This document shows, piece by piece, positions 18,025 through 28,631 of a DNA stretch of 52,787 bases (the first letter of the stretch is position 1; each line of letters opens with the position of its first letter). The notes under the pieces were generated by a model. It was not told where the DNA came from and ran no database searches. It was given only the letters and a program-made list of their open reading frames with translations. Source of the stretch: Pseudomonadota bacterium. GTDB lineage: Bacteria > Pseudomonadota > Gammaproteobacteria > Burkholderiales > Burkholderiaceae_C. A program made the translations under genes and the position numbers. Location of the stretch: assembly GCA_030538605.1 (NCBI GenBank), contig JAUNTQ010000012.1, positions 1 to 52,787 of the forward strand, written 5' to 3'.

Positions 18025-19557
18025 TCAGGCTTCTTCGTGCAGCAGGCTCAGGCCAATGGCGCCGCGCCGGCGCAGCCAGGGGCTGGGGCGGTAGCGCGCA
18101 TCGCCGTAGACGGTCTGCATGTTGAACAGCACTTCGAGCACGTTGGCGGGGCCGAGCTTGTCGCCCATGGCCAGGGGGCCGAGCGGGTAGCCCAGGCCCA
18201 GGGTGACGGCGGTTTCCAGGTCTTGCGGGCTGCACACGCGCTGCTGGCACATGTCGGCAGCGATGTTGACGATGGTTGAAACCACGCGCTGGGTGACGAA
18301 GCCGCCGGAGTCGCGGATGACGCTGACGGGTTTGCCGTCGCGCGCGAACAGCGCGTGCGCGGCGTCGATCATGTCGCGGCGCGTGGCCGGGTTGGTGGCC
18401 AGCACGCGGCGGCGGGTGGCCTGGTCATCGACGAACATGTCGATGCCTACCGTGCGCGCGGGGTCGAGCCGCTCGACCACGGCGACGGTGGTCACGTCAA
18501 AGCCCAGCGGGGCGACAAGGCTGAGCGCCTGCGGCGAGGGCGACTGGCCGGTTTCGATCTTTGCGCCCAGGTCTTTCAGCAGCTGGAAAAGCTCGGCGCG
18601 CCGCGCGGCACGGGTGCTGACCCACACGGGCGGCATGTCGCCTGCCTGCGGCACGGGTGGTTCGGGCGCGATTTGCGCAGCACCGTCCACGTAGGTGTAA
18701 AAGCCCTCTCCCACTTTCTTGCCCACCACGCCGCCGGCCAGGCGCTGGGCGGTGATGACGCTGGGGCGGTAGCGCGGCTCTTCGTAATACTGGCGGTAGA
18801 TGGATTCCATTACCGGGTGCGACACGTCGAGCGCGGTGAGATCCATCAGCTCGAAGGGGCCGAGCTTGAAGCCCATCTGGTCTTTCAGGATGCGGTCGAT
18901 GGTGGCGAAGTCGGCCACGCCTTCGCTGACGATGCGCAGCGCCTCGGTGCCGTAGCCGCGTCCGGCGTGGTTGACGATGAAGCCGGGCGTGTCGCCCGCC
19001 TGCACGGGGGTGTGGCCCATCTGGCGCGCGTAGGCGGCCAGGCGCTGGCAGACGGCAGGGGCGGTTTTCAGGCCCGCGATGACTTCGACCACCTTCATCA
19101 GCGGCACGGGGTTGAAGAAGTGGTAGCCCGCGAACTGCTGCGGGCGCTTGAGGCCGGCGGCAATGGCGGTGACGGAGAGCGAGGAGGTGTTGGTGGCGAG
19201 CACGGCATCGGGTTGCACGATGGCTTCAAGCTCGGCAAACACTTTCTGCTTCACGTCGAGCCGCTCGACGATGGCCTCGATGACCAGGTCGCACGCGGCC
19301 AGGTCGGCCAGAGTGGCGGCGGGCTTGAGGCGCGCCTTGTGGGTGGCGGCGGCATCGGCACTGATGCGGCCTTTTTCGGCCAGCTTGTCCCATTGCTTGC
19401 CCAGCGCGTCTTGCGCCTTGGCGATGGCTTCGGGCTGGGTGTCGAACAGCAGCACGGTGCTGCCCGCCTGTGCGGCGATTTGGGCGATGCCACGGCCCAT
19501 GGCACCGGTGCCGACGATGCCGACGGTATGAAATTGACGGGGGGTATTTGTCTCCAT
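18025..19557 (-). CDS. 3-hydroxyacyl-CoA dehydrogenase (PaaH-like)
   Basis: A 510-aa protein with an N-terminal Rossmann NAD domain (VGIVGTGAMGRGIAQIAAQAG), catalytic motif AGYHFFNPVPLMKVVEVI, and two C-terminal 3HCDH domains, the second ending in LGYPLGPLAMGDKLGPANVLEVL. The two-C-domain, about 500-aa layout is that of PaaH/PaaC and HbdA-like enzymes, which oxidise 3-hydroxyadipyl-CoA or related 3-hydroxyacyl-CoAs. Cotranscribed with the PaaG-like gene. Confidence 0.9.
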   Translation of the reverse strand: METNTPRQFHTVGIVGTGAMGRGIAQIAAQAGSTVLLFDTQPEAIAKAQDALGKQWDKLAEKGRISADAAATHKARLKPAATLADLAACDLVIEAIVERLDVKQKVFAELEAIVQPDAVLATNTSSLSVTAIAAGLKRPQQFAGYHFFNPVPLMKVVEVIAGLKTAPAVCQRLAAYARQMGHTPVQAGDTPGFIVNHAGRGYGTEALRIVSEGVADFATIDRILKDQMGFKLGPFELMDLTALDVSHPVMESIYRQYYEEPRYRPSVITAQRLAGGVVGKKVGEGFYTYVDGAAQIAPEPPVPQAGDMPPVWVSTRAARRAELFQLLKDLGAKIETGQSPSPQALSLVAPLGFDVTTVAVVERLDPARTVGIDMFVDDQATRRRVLATNPATRRDMIDAAHALFARDGKPVSVIRDSGGFVTQRVVSTIVNIAADMCQQRVCSPQDLETAVTLGLGYPLGPLAMGDKLGPANVLEVLFNMQTVYGDARYRPSPWLRRRGAIGLSLLHEEA

Positions 19558-19642
19558 GCGGCTGATTATGGTGCAGGCTTTTGGCTGGCCACGCGGGCGC
19601 GGGGACGGATGAGCGGTGTGGCTGATCGAGGTATTTTTCTAT

Positions 19643-19718
19643 AGCTGTTTGCGTAAGATTTAAATCAGATTTAGATATATTTATATCTGAAACTGCTTTA
19701 AAACATGCGCAAGCAGCT
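19643..19718. repeat. 76-bp palindromic element, copy C
   Basis: Copy with more mismatches: AGCTGTTTGCGTAAGATTT... and ...AAACATGCGCAAGCAGCT, centre TTTAGATATA/TATATCTGAAA. Exactly 76 bp again. It lies 24 bp past the stop of the leftward D-2-hydroxyacid dehydrogenase gene. Confidence 0.82.
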
Positions 19719-19742
19719 CATATTTCTTACATTGCCAGGCGT

Positions 19743-20750
19743 TCAGCGCCGCACTTGCAGCGCGCCGGGGTTGACGATGTTGGTGGGGGTGCCGCGCAGG
19801 TAGTTGAGCACGTTGTCAAAGGCGGCGCCGAAGTACATCTCGTAGCTGTCTTGCTCGACGTAGCCGATGTGGGGCGTGCAGATGCAGTTCTCCAGCCGCA
19901 GCAGGGCCTGGCCTTGCAGGATGGGCTCGGTCTCGAACACGTCGACGGCGGCCATGCCGGGGCGGCCCCGGTTGAGGGCGCTGACCAGCGCGTCGGGCTC
20001 GATCAGCTCGGCGCGCGAGGTGTTGACCAGCAGCGCCGTGGGTTTCATGCGGCTCAGGTCGGCCAGCTTGACGATGCCGTGCGTGGCCTCGGCCAGGCGC
20101 AGGTGCAGCGACAGCACGTCGGCCAGGGCGAAAAACTCTTCGCGCGTGGGCGCGGCGTGGTGGCCGTCGGCACGCGCGCGCGCCATGCTTTCGGCCGAGC
20201 CCCAGACCATGACCTGCATGCCGAAGGCGCGGCCATAGCCGGCCACGAGCTGGCCGATCTTGCCGTAGCCCCAAATGCCCAGCGTGCGCCCGCGCAGCAG
20301 GGTGCCGAGGCCGAAGTTGGGCGGCATGGAGGCGGATTTCAGCCCCGACTGCTGCCAGGCGCCGTGCTTGAGGTTGCCGATGTACTGCGGCAGGCGGCGC
20401 GCAGCGGCCATGATCAGCGCCCAGGTCAGCTCGGCCGGGGCCACGGGCGAGCCGACGCCTTCGGCCACGGCAATGCCGCGCTCGGTGCAGGCCACCACGT
20501 CGATGTGGCTGCCCACGCGGCCGGTCTGGGAAATCATTTTCAGCTTGGGGAGCTTTTCGATGAGCTGGCGGGTGAGCTGCGTGCGCTCGCGGATGAGCAC
20601 GATGACCTCGGCGTCGCGCAGGCGCACCGACAACTGGCCCAGACCCTTGACGGTGTTGGTGTAAACCTTGGCGGGATAGGGCTCCAGGCGCGCCGCACAA
20701 GCGAGCTTGCGCACGGCGTCCTGGTAGTCGTCGAGGATCACGATGTTCAT
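19743..20750 (-). CDS. D-2-hydroxyacid dehydrogenase family protein
   Basis: A 335-aa NAD-dependent dehydrogenase of the D-isomer-specific 2-hydroxyacid group (PF00389/PF02826). The nucleotide motif is LGIWGYGKIGQLVAGYG, the catalytic Arg lies in LLVNTSRAELI, the Glu in DVFETEPI, and the His in CTPHIGYVEQDSYEMYF. The order Arg-Glu-His is intact. The substrate cannot be told. ATG 20750 (MNIVILDDYQDAV) is the natural start; the longer frame upstream is GC-rich shadow. Separated from the next gene downstream by palindrome C. Confidence 0.9.
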   Translation of the reverse strand: MNIVILDDYQDAVRKLACAARLEPYPAKVYTNTVKGLGQLSVRLRDAEVIVLIRERTQLTRQLIEKLPKLKMISQTGRVGSHIDVVACTERGIAVAEGVGSPVAPAELTWALIMAAARRLPQYIGNLKHGAWQQSGLKSASMPPNFGLGTLLRGRTLGIWGYGKIGQLVAGYGRAFGMQVMVWGSAESMARARADGHHAAPTREEFFALADVLSLHLRLAEATHGIVKLADLSRMKPTALLVNTSRAELIEPDALVSALNRGRPGMAAVDVFETEPILQGQALLRLENCICTPHIGYVEQDSYEMYFGAAFDNVLNYLRGTPTNIVNPGALQVRR

Positions 20751-20903
20751 GCCCGCATTGTGCCCGCGCCGCTGCGCTGGCCCGTCGTGCTGGCGGGGGT
20801 GCGGGAGGTGGCCGGGCAGGGCGTGCGGGCTGTGCCAATCAAGACGCATCAGGGTCAGTGGGTGGGGCTGGCTCGGCCGGTGGTGGATGGGCGCATGTGC
20901 AGG

Positions 20904-20999
20904 GTCATCGCATTAAGAATCGCCAAACAGCCGGACGCGAAGGACGCGAAGGGTTCGCGAAGGACGCAAAAGAGACAGGTTTTTATTTGAATGCGATGG
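20904..20999. repeat. 'CGCGAAGGACGCGAA' repeat, copy 2
   Basis: Element flanked by CATCGCATT (about 20906) and AATGCGATG (about 20990), with GACGCGAAGGACGCGAAGG and a second CGCGAAGGACGC inside. Terminal inverted repeats plus internal similarity to 13601-13690 suggest a small dispersed repeat. The rest of the 20751-21057 gap shows no gene. Confidence 0.55.
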
Positions 21000-21057
21000 C
21001 GCCTGGGCGCATGCGGCATGTGCTGCGGTCAGGCGCACGGGGGGTGGCGTCGCGGCA

Positions 21058-21441
21058 CTAGGCGGCTTCAGCGGCGGCCAGGCGTTCGAGTTCGGCGCAC
21101 ACGTCGATCAGGCGGCCGGAGATGCGCAGGCGGCCTACGCCGCCAGGGACGGCGGTGGGCTCGGCCACGCGGGTGACGCGCAGCGCGGGTGTGGGCCTGC
21201 TGGTGGCGCCTGCGTGGGTGCTGGACGGCGCTGGCGTGTGGAGCAGTGGCGTTTGTCGGGCCGCCTCTCGGGCCACCACGCGCTCGCGCGCCAGGCGGGC
21301 CCAAGTGCCGTTTGCGGCGCTGGTGTTTGCCGCGCTGCCCGCGCTGGCGTGCAGATCGGCGGCGGGGAGCGTTGCACGGTGCGCGCGCGCGCGGCGGTAG
21401 CTGGGCACGCGGTCGGCCAGGTAGATGACATTGGTTCCCAT
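21058..21441 (-). CDS. Hypothetical protein downstream of lexA
   Basis: A 127-aa protein with no recognised family. It starts MGTNVIYLADRVPSYRRARA and ends GRLRISGRLIDVCAELERLA, with an Ala/Thr/Pro-rich low-complexity middle. The 5' extension of the frame to 21609 is unlike protein; ATG 21441 is preceded by AAAGG at good spacing. It follows lexA by 175 bp in the same direction, so SOS-linked expression is possible but not shown. Confidence 0.6.
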   Translation of the reverse strand: MGTNVIYLADRVPSYRRARAHRATLPAADLHASAGSAANTSAANGTWARLARERVVAREAARQTPLLHTPAPSSTHAGATSRPTPALRVTRVAEPTAVPGGVGRLRISGRLIDVCAELERLAAAEAA

Positions 21442-21616
21442 GTAAAACCTTTCAGGCAAGCAGAGGTTGGACACAGGCGAGATTGGGGTGAGGCGCGCCA
21501 GCCCTTGGGGGGCCTGGGCGCATGCGCTGCCGCAGGGTGTGGGCGATGGCTCGGCCCGAGCGGGGCCGCCATCGCCTGCACGCCCGCCACCTGCGGCGGT
21601 GCGGAACAAGCGCGCG

Positions 21617-22285
21617 CTACATGAGCATGTGGCCGCGGATCAGGCCGACGGCCAGCCCTTCGATCTCGAACGGTTCGCCGGGCTGCACGACGATGGTGGG
21701 GTAGTCGGGGTTTTCGGCGTGCAGCTCGATCTGGTTCTTGTGGCGGTGAAAGCGCTTGACGGTGACGTCTTCGCCCAGGCGGGCCACCACGATCTGGCCG
21801 TTGCGCGCTTCGCGGGTGGACTGTACGGCCAGCAGGTCGCCGTCCATGATGCCGGCGCCTTGCATGGACATGCCGCGCACGCGCAGCAGGTAGTCGGGGC
21901 GCTGGGCGAACAGGGTGTGCTCAACGTGGTAGGTCTGGTCGACGTGCTCTTGCGCCAGGATGGGCGAGCCGGCGGCCACGCGGCCGACCAGGGGCAACGC
22001 CAGCTGGGCCATGCCGGGCAGGGTGAGGCTGGCGGGGTCACCCGTGCCGGAGGGGGTGCGTGCGGCACCCCTCAGGCGGATGCCGCGCGAGGTGCCGCTG
22101 ACCAGCTCGATGACGCCTTTGCGCGCCAACGCTTGCAGGTGCTCTTCGGCGGCATTGGCAGACTTGAAACCCAGCTCGGCCGCGATTTCGGCGCGCGTGG
22201 GCGGGGCCCCTGTGCGGGCGATGGCGTGCTGCACCAGTTGCAGGATTTGCTGCTGGCGGGCGGTGAGTTTGGGGCTGCTGGTCAT
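21617..22285 (-). CDS. lexA: LexA repressor
   Basis: SOS-response repressor and self-cleaving protease. The N-terminal winged helix ([42 protein letters not shown]) binds DNA. The C-terminal S24 domain has the cleavage site Ala105-Gly106 in VAAGSP, nucleophile Ser140 in RGMSMQG, and Lys177 in DVTVKRF. The 222-aa length includes a slightly long linker of the kind seen in Burkholderiales. Two LexA-box-like dyads lie upstream, so autoregulation is expected. Confidence 0.97.
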   Translation of the reverse strand: MTSSPKLTARQQQILQLVQHAIARTGAPPTRAEIAAELGFKSANAAEEHLQALARKGVIELVSGTSRGIRLRGAARTPSGTGDPASLTLPGMAQLALPLVGRVAAGSPILAQEHVDQTYHVEHTLFAQRPDYLLRVRGMSMQGAGIMDGDLLAVQSTREARNGQIVVARLGEDVTVKRFHRHKNQIELHAENPDYPTIVVQPGEPFEIEGLAVGLIRGHMLM

Positions 22286-22318
22286 GGGCGTGGGGGCAAG
22301 GGCCGGTGGGACAGTTAA

Positions 22319-22334
22319 CTGGTTGCTTATCCAG
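22319..22334. promoter_or_regulatory. LexA-box-like dyad 1
   Basis: CTGG-N8-CCAG, a 16-bp dyad 34 bp upstream of the lexA start. It resembles the CTGT-N8-ACAG SOS box with symmetric changes at the inner positions. Confidence 0.55.
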
Positions 22335-22337
22335 TAA

Positions 22338-22353
22338 CTGTATTTTTACTCAG
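22338..22353. promoter_or_regulatory. LexA-box-like dyad 2
   Basis: CTGT-N8-TCAG with an AT-rich spacer (ATTTTTAC); one base from the SOS box consensus. It lies 3 bp from dyad 1, an arrangement typical of an autoregulated lexA promoter. It is also 190 bp from the divergent iorA-like gene. Confidence 0.65.
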
Positions 22354-22542
22354 TTCTTGTTCAAACGCAAGTCGGGGTCGAGGTGAAGCGTCCAGCCCGT
22401 GCGAGAGGCTGGGCGATCCGGGCCATGCAGGGTGTTTCGCTTCACCCAAAGGCCGCCGTGCCGAGCGCGGCGCATTGACCGGCTCGCGTTTTGGTGAAAA
22501 GCTGCATGCTTGAACACGTCACGACGAAACGGGTATCTCGTG

Positions 22543-23025
22543 GTGAAACTGACGATCAATGGACGCGAGGCAGTGGTGGACGCCGAGCCGGACACGCCGC
22601 TGCTGTGGGTGCTGCGCGAGCAGCTGGGCCTCACGGGCACCAAATACGCCTGCGGCGCGGCCCTGTGCGGCTGCTGCACGGTACACGTCAACGGGCAGGC
22701 CACGCGCTCGTGCGTGATGCCCATCAGTGCGCTTGATGGCGCGGCGGTCACCACCATCGAAGGGCTGGCACCCGCAGGCGACGGGCTGCACCCCGTGCAG
22801 GCGGCCTGGATGGAGCTGGATGTGGCGCAGTGCGGCTATTGCCAGACGGGGCAGATCATGCAGGCCGCTGCCTTGCTGGCCGCCACGCCCGCGCCGGACG
22901 ATGCGGCGATCGAAAGCGCCATGGCGGGCAACCTGTGCCGCTGCGGCACCTACAACCAGGTGCGCCAGGCGATTCACCTGGCCGCAGACCGCATGGCCGC
23001 GCAGCGCGGGGAGCCGTCGTCATGA
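22543..23025 (+). CDS. (2Fe-2S) subunit of an isoquinoline-1-oxidoreductase-like enzyme
   Basis: Small electron-transfer subunit of the xanthine oxidase superfamily. It holds the plant-type cluster ([10 protein letters not shown] and the later Cys in TRSCVMP) and the second all-helical [2Fe-2S] domain (CGYCQTGQ, then CRCGTY). The frame has no suitable ATG. I chose GTG 22543 ([22 protein letters not shown]), which matches the family N-terminus and gives 160 aa; a TTG at 22510 adds 11 residues. It overlaps the large subunit by 4 bp (ATGA). Divergent from lexA. A paralogous pair is at 49442-52141. Confidence 0.9.
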   Translation: MKLTINGREAVVDAEPDTPLLWVLREQLGLTGTKYACGAALCGCCTVHVNGQATRSCVMPISALDGAAVTTIEGLAPAGDGLHPVQAAWMELDVAQCGYCQTGQIMQAAALLAATPAPDDAAIESAMAGNLCRCGTYNQVRQAIHLAADRMAAQRGEPSS

Positions 23026-25169
23026 GCGCGCGCCTGACCCGTCGCACGCTCATCGTGGGTGCTTCGGCCGTGGCGGGCGCGGCCGCGCTGGGCGCCTTCA
23101 CGCTCGGCTTTCGGCTGCGGCCGCCCGGCGCGCCGCCCGCGCCCGCGGGCGAGATCAACGCCTGGCTGACCATCCATCCCGACGAGGCGGTGCTCATCCG
23201 CATCTCGCGCGCCGAGATGGGCCAGGGCGCGGCCACGGGCCTGGCGCAACTGCTGGCCGAGGAGCTGGACTGCGACTGGCGCCACGTGCGCACCGAGTTC
23301 GCCCGGCCCGGCGACAGTCTGGCGCGCGGCGGCGTGTATGGCGACTTTCAGACCGGCGGCAGCGCCTCGATCCGCGAGCTGCACGAGACCATGCGGCAGG
23401 CGGGCGCCACGGCGCGTCAGATGCTGGTGACGGCTGCCGCCGAGCGTTGGGGCGTATCGCCGCAGGACTGCGTGACGGCTGCGGGCGTGGTGTCGCATCC
23501 GCCCTCGGGTCGCGCGCTGCCTTACGGCCAGCTGGCCGCCGCCGCCATGGCCGTGCCCGTGCCGCCTTCGGTGCCACTGAAGGCGCCCGCCGAGTGGAAG
23601 CTGATCGGCGCGCCGCTGCCGCGTCTGGAAGCGCGCGAGAAGGTCACTGGGCAGACCCGCTTCGGCATCGACGTGAAACTGCCCGGCATGCTGGCCGCCG
23701 CCGTGCGCATGTGCCCCCAGGTGGGCGGCACGCTGCAAGGCTTCGACGCCAGCGCCGTGGCCGCGCTGCCGGGCGTGCGCCAGGTGGTGCGGGTGGACGA
23801 GCGCACGGTCGCCGTCATTGCCGATACCTGGTGGCGCGCCGAAAGCGCCATCGGCCAGCTGCCCATCGTCTGGGCCGACGGGCCGCACAAGGACGTCTCC
23901 AGCGACGGCATCGCGCAGATGCTGGACGCGGGGCTGGGCGCCGAAGACGCCTTCGTCGGCTTCAGCGCCGGCGATGCGCCGGGCACCCTGCGCGCCGCCG
24001 CCCGCGCGGTGCGCGCCGACTACGCCTTTCCCTACCAGGCGCATGCCGCGCTGGAGCCGATCAACGCCACCGCCCGCTGGACGCCCGAGCGCTGCGAGGT
24101 GTGGGCATCGACGCAGGACGCGGGCGACATGCTGCACGTGGTGGCGGCGGCCAGCGGCCTGCCGCCCGGCCAGTGCGAGGTACACCCCAGCTACCTGGGC
24201 GGGGCCTTCGGGCGCCGGCTGTATTCGGAATTCGCGCGCATGGCCGTGCTGATCGCGCGCCAGGTGCCGGGCACGCCGGTGCAGATGATCTGGTCGCGCG
24301 CCGAGGACGCCACGCACGACTTCTACCACCCCACCACGCGCGCGCGCCTCAGCGGCGCGCTGGACGCGAACGGGCGGCTGTCGGCCCTGCACGTCCGCGT
24401 CAGCGGCCAGTCCATCCGCGCCACCCATGCGCCCGCCCGTCTGGTGGGCAATGGCGATCCGCACATGCTGAACGGCTTGCGTCCCAGCGGCTACGGCGTG
24501 CCCAACGTGCTGGTCGATCTGTCGATGCGCAACCCGCCCATCCCGCCGGGGTCGTGGCGGGGCGTGCATGCCAACCAGAACTTCTTCTATCTGGAGAGCT
24601 TCATCGACGAAATGGCGCACGCGGCCGGGCGCGATCCGTGGGCCTTCCGGCGCGAGCTGCTGGCAGGCAACCCGCGCCTTCTGGGCGTGCTGGACGCCGT
24701 GGCCCGGCACATGGGCTGGGGGCAGCCGACGCCCGGCAAGGGCCGGGGGCTGGCCTGTGCCACGGTCACCGGAAGCGACGTGGCGCTGGCAATGGAGGTC
24801 TCGGTGGCCAATGGCCAGATCAAGATCCACCGCATGGTCTGCGCCATCGACTGCGGCACCGCCGTCAACCCCGCGCTGATTGCCCGCCAGCTCGAAGGCG
24901 GCGCGGCCTTCGGCCTGTCGGCTGCGCTGCATGGCGAATGCACGGTGGCAGGCGGCGCCATCGAGCAGCGCAACTTTGGCGATTACGCCCTCCTGCGCAT
25001 GACCGAGATGCCGCCGGTCGAAACCATCGTCATGCCCTCGGGCGGCTTCTGGGGCGGCGTGGGCGAGCCGCCGGTCGTGGTGGTGGCGCCTGCGCTGATG
25101 AACGCCCTCTTCGCCGCCACGGGCCAGCGCATCAGGTCATTGCCGCTGAAGAACCACAAGCTGGCATGA
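23022..25169 (+). CDS. Molybdopterin subunit, isoquinoline-1-oxidoreductase-like
   Basis: A 715-aa large subunit (IorB/AldH type) that hydroxylates a heterocycle or aldehyde with water at a molybdenum centre. The N-terminus [20 protein letters not shown] is a Tat-type signal or anchor, so the complex is probably exported folded. Family landmarks are [50 protein letters not shown] and the catalytic-Glu motif [10 protein letters not shown] near the end. No dedicated cytochrome c subunit or XdhC/CoxF-type maturation gene is adjacent. The substrate is unknown. Confidence 0.9.
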   Translation: MSARLTRRTLIVGASAVAGAAALGAFTLGFRLRPPGAPPAPAGEINAWLTIHPDEAVLIRISRAEMGQGAATGLAQLLAEELDCDWRHVRTEFARPGDSLARGGVYGDFQTGGSASIRELHETMRQAGATARQMLVTAAAERWGVSPQDCVTAAGVVSHPPSGRALPYGQLAAAAMAVPVPPSVPLKAPAEWKLIGAPLPRLEAREKVTGQTRFGIDVKLPGMLAAAVRMCPQVGGTLQGFDASAVAALPGVRQVVRVDERTVAVIADTWWRAESAIGQLPIVWADGPHKDVSSDGIAQMLDAGLGAEDAFVGFSAGDAPGTLRAAARAVRADYAFPYQAHAALEPINATARWTPERCEVWASTQDAGDMLHVVAAASGLPPGQCEVHPSYLGGAFGRRLYSEFARMAVLIARQVPGTPVQMIWSRAEDATHDFYHPTTRARLSGALDANGRLSALHVRVSGQSIRATHAPARLVGNGDPHMLNGLRPSGYGVPNVLVDLSMRNPPIPPGSWRGVHANQNFFYLESFIDEMAHAAGRDPWAFRRELLAGNPRLLGVLDAVARHMGWGQPTPGKGRGLACATVTGSDVALAMEVSVANGQIKIHRMVCAIDCGTAVNPALIARQLEGGAAFGLSAALHGECTVAGGAIEQRNFGDYALLRMTEMPPVETIVMPSGGFWGGVGEPPVVVVAPALMNALFAATGQRIRSLPLKNHKLA

Positions 25170-25191
25170 AGCCCGCTGCACAGGAAGGCGG

Positions 25192-25968
25192 CTATGGACC
25201 CGCCGGGCGGGCCGGGCCGATGGCGCGGTAGCTGTAGCCGCGCGACAGCTCGCCGTTCATCATGCGGCGCGTTTCGCAGTCACGCGCGTCGGGTGCGCGC
25301 GGGCCGGGGCGGGTGTCGGCGATGGTCATGCCCTCGGGCAGGGCAATGCGGTACAGCCCCAGCGTGGCCGTCGGCGCGATCGGCCCCGTGCCCCGGCCCT
25401 CGATGCCGCGCTGGCCCGAGACGAGGCCCGTGCGCTCGAGGATCTCGGGCATGTGGCAGGAGAAGTACCAGTCCTCGAAGCGCGCCTTCTCTGCCTCGTT
25501 GGGCACGGTGAAGACCACTTGCGCATAGTGCTGGCGCGGCCCGCCATCGGCCGGCACCTTGGGGTCGGGGTGGGCGCGCGGCATGGGCGCGCCCGAGGCG
25601 CGGTAGACGTAGGCCAGCGTCTTCGCCGGATCGGCGCCCGCGCACGCGGGGGCGGCGCTTGCCTGCCGGGCGGCCGCGTCCGCGTCGGCGGCGGTCAGCT
25701 CGACCAGCGTCAGCATGCGGGGCAGCGCCACCGTCACGCCGCCGAACATCTGCACATCGTTGAGCGCGAAACGCTGGGCCGACACCAGACCCGGCCAGGG
25801 TGCCCGGGCCAGCCGTGCGTCTCGGCAAGCGGCGAAGGCCGCCTCATCGGCACCGGCTGCCACATCCTCGAAAAGCAGGACGATGAAGCGCTCGGCGGCC
25901 AGCGCGGGCGCAAGGGGCGCGAGCAGGGCGCCCGCAAGGCAAAGGCGCACAAGGGTAGTGGCGATCAT
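25192..25968 (-). CDS. Exported hypothetical protein, EthD/ABM-like halves
   Basis: A 258-aa protein with a clear signal peptide (MIATTLVRLCLAGALLAPLAPALAA). The mature part may contain two dimeric alpha-beta-barrel-like repeats: one near AERFIVLLFEDVAAGADEAAF and one near HYAQVVFTVPNEAEKARFEDWYFSCHMPEIL, which resembles EthD-type proteins. No catalytic motif can be named. It is convergent with the molybdenum subunit, 22 bp apart. Confidence 0.65.
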   Translation of the reverse strand: MIATTLVRLCLAGALLAPLAPALAAERFIVLLFEDVAAGADEAAFAACRDARLARAPWPGLVSAQRFALNDVQMFGGVTVALPRMLTLVELTAADADAAARQASAAPACAGADPAKTLAYVYRASGAPMPRAHPDPKVPADGGPRQHYAQVVFTVPNEAEKARFEDWYFSCHMPEILERTGLVSGQRGIEGRGTGPIAPTATLGLYRIALPEGMTIADTRPGPRAPDARDCETRRMMNGELSRGYSYRAIGPARPAGP

Positions 25969-26078
25969 GGCGGATTTTCCCTGGCACCAAGCCAAATGGT
26001 TGACCGAGACTTCGTGTTGCCTGCCCCGCGCCTTGCGCAGTGCATTTTTTTGCGCAAGGGGCACGAGGAGGCTGCGGG

Positions 26079-26849
<771 letters not shown>

Positions 26850-26909
26850 TCATGTATGTTTGGCAGAAAAATCGTTATACAGACTGCGCACGATGCTCTT
26901 TTTTTTGAA

Positions 26910-27674
26910 TCATGCGGAAGACGCAAACAGCGCCCGCACGCGGGCGAGGTCTGCCGGCGTGTCCACGCCGGGGCCGGGCGGCTGGCTGGCCACATGCACG
27001 GCGATGCGGTGGCCGTGCCACAGCGCACGCAACTGCTCCAGCGCCTCGCATTGCTCCAGCGGGGCAGGGGGCAGCGCCGGAAAGGCGCGCAGAAAAGCCG
27101 CGCGGTAGCTGTAGATGCCGATGTGGCGCAGCGGCGCGGGGGCGGCGGGCAACTGCGTGATGCCGCCGGCAAAGCCATCGCGCCACCAGGGCAGCGGCGC
27201 GCGGCTGAACAGCAGGGCCAGCCCGGCGGCGTCGGTCACCACTTTCACCACGTTCGGGTTGGTGAAGTCCTGCACGCTGTCGATGGCGTGCGCCGCCGTG
27301 CCCATGCGGGCCTCGGGCCTTTCGTGCAGCAGGGCGGCCACGGCGCGGATGAGGGCGGGGTCGATCAGCGGCTCGTCGCCCTGCACGTTGACCACCACGT
27401 CGTCGCCTTGCAGCCCGAGCTGCTCGCAGGCTTCGGCCAGGCGGTCGCTGCCGCTGGCATGGTCGGCGCGCGTGGGCAGCGCGCGCACGCCGTGGGCGGC
27501 GCAGGCGGCCAGGATCTGGGGGGCGTCGGTGGCGACGATGACCTGCGCCGCACCGGATTGTTCAGCCCGCTCGGCCACGCGCACCACCATCGGCTTGCCG
27601 CCGATGTCGGCCAGCGGCTTGTTGGGCAGGCGGGTGGAGGCCAGGCGGGCGGGGATGAGGATGGTGAACATCAC
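26910..27674 (-). CDS. kdsB: 3-deoxy-manno-octulosonate cytidylyltransferase (KdsB)
   Basis: Activates Kdo as CMP-Kdo for lipopolysaccharide core synthesis. A 254-aa nucleotidyltransferase with [17 protein letters not shown] (CTP loop), [20 protein letters not shown] (metal Asp) and the C-terminal [22 protein letters not shown]. It overlaps the Trm112-like gene by 4 bp, so they are translationally coupled, and lies in the lpxK-to-adk envelope region. Confidence 0.96.
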   Translation of the reverse strand: MMFTILIPARLASTRLPNKPLADIGGKPMVVRVAERAEQSGAAQVIVATDAPQILAACAAHGVRALPTRADHASGSDRLAEACEQLGLQGDDVVVNVQGDEPLIDPALIRAVAALLHERPEARMGTAAHAIDSVQDFTNPNVVKVVTDAAGLALLFSRAPLPWWRDGFAGGITQLPAAPAPLRHIGIYSYRAAFLRAFPALPPAPLEQCEALEQLRALWHGHRIAVHVASQPPGPGVDTPADLARVRALFASSA

Positions 27675-27880
27675 CCGGCGATGGGCGTGCGCGCAGGCAT
27701 CTGCTCGATTTCTTCGGCGCTGACTTCGCGCGCCTCGCCTTCGAGCATCACGGGAATGCCGTCGCGGATGGGGTAGGCCAGGCGGGCGGAGCGGCTGATG
27801 AGTTCGTTTTTGTCACGAGCCATGTCAAGCGGGCCTTTGGTGACGGGGCAGACGAGCAGTTCGAGCAGTTTGGTGTCCAT
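27671..27880 (-). CDS. Trm112/YcaR-family small protein
   Basis: A 69-aa protein, [20 protein letters not shown] through [14 protein letters not shown]. Trm112-fold proteins often bind zinc through four Cys; here only one Cys remains (VCPVTKG and [12 protein letters not shown]), so zinc binding has probably been lost, as in E. coli YcaR, which keeps only some. The conserved place between lpxK and kdsB suggests a role tied to envelope synthesis, function unknown. Confidence 0.92.
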   Translation of the reverse strand: MDTKLLELLVCPVTKGPLDMARDKNELISRSARLAYPIRDGIPVMLEGEAREVSAEEIEQMPARTPIAG

Positions 27881-27915
27881 GGGGATGTATTTTTGAGGTG
27901 TTCAGGGGGCATGGG

Positions 27916-28248
27916 TCAATGGGCACTGGTTTTTGACAGCAGGTTCATCACCAGCACGCCGCTGACGATGAGGGCCATGCCGAGCACGGCCCAGCCGTCC
28001 AGCCGCTGGCCGAACAGCAGCCAGCCGGCGATGGCGATCAGCACGATGCCCAGGCCCGACCAGGTGGCATAGGCCATGCCTACGGGGATGCGGCTGAGCG
28101 TGAGCGACAGCAGCCAGAAGGCCAGGCCGTAGCCCAGCACCACGATGGCCGTGGGCACGAGGCGGCTGAAGCCTTCGCTGGCCTTGAGCGCGCTGGTGGC
28201 GATGACTTCGGCGACGATGGCGGCGAGCAGGAGCAGATAGGGTTTCAT
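27916..28248 (-). CDS. SMR-family multidrug efflux protein (EmrE-like)
   Basis: A 110-aa inner-membrane protein with four transmembrane helices. Glu14 in VAEVIATS is the proton/drug-binding residue, and [16 protein letters not shown] carries the conserved Trp of small multidrug resistance exporters. WSGLG points to the EmrE-type rather than Gdx (guanidinium) branch, but this is tentative. The start overlaps the upstream VOC stop by 4 bp (ATGA), placing it in the lpxK transcript. Confidence 0.92.
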   Translation of the reverse strand: MKPYLLLLAAIVAEVIATSALKASEGFSRLVPTAIVVLGYGLAFWLLSLTLSRIPVGMAYATWSGLGIVLIAIAGWLLFGQRLDGWAVLGMALIVSGVLVMNLLSKTSAH

Positions 28249-28631
28249 GGGCGGGTGCCGGGCGTGCCGTAGCGGCTGACTTCGATCAGGTGGCCGTCGG
28301 GGTCGTTGAAGTAGACGGAGGTGATGGCGCCTTGCGCGCCGGTTTTGGCGACGGGGCCTTCGAGCACGGCCACGCCTTCGGCAGCCAGATGCGCCAGCAC
28401 CTGCGCGATGGGCCAATGGGTGATGAGGCACACGTCGCCCGCGCCCACGGCGGCGTGGTTGCGCGGCTCCTGGCCCAGGGTTTGCAGGTTGATTTTCTGC
28501 TGGCCGAAGTGCAGCGCGCGCCGACCACTGGCGAAGCTGACGGCCTGCATGCCCAGCACACGCTGATAGAAAGCGACCGAACGCTCGATGTCGGCGACGG
28601 TGAGGACGATGTGGTCGATGTGCGAAATCAT
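28245..28631 (-). CDS. VOC-family (glyoxalase-like) protein
   Basis: A 128-aa protein starting [28 protein letters not shown] and ending [18 protein letters not shown]. Metal-ligand candidates are His near the start (DHIVLTV), His in HFGQQKINL, and Glu in HLIEVSRY. Its substrate is unknown. It overlaps lpxK and the SMR gene by 4 bp on each side (ATGA), so all three are translationally coupled. Confidence 0.92.
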   Translation of the reverse strand: MISHIDHIVLTVADIERSVAFYQRVLGMQAVSFASGRRALHFGQQKINLQTLGQEPRNHAAVGAGDVCLITHWPIAQVLAHLAAEGVAVLEGPVAKTGAQGAITSVYFNDPDGHLIEVSRYGTPGTRP

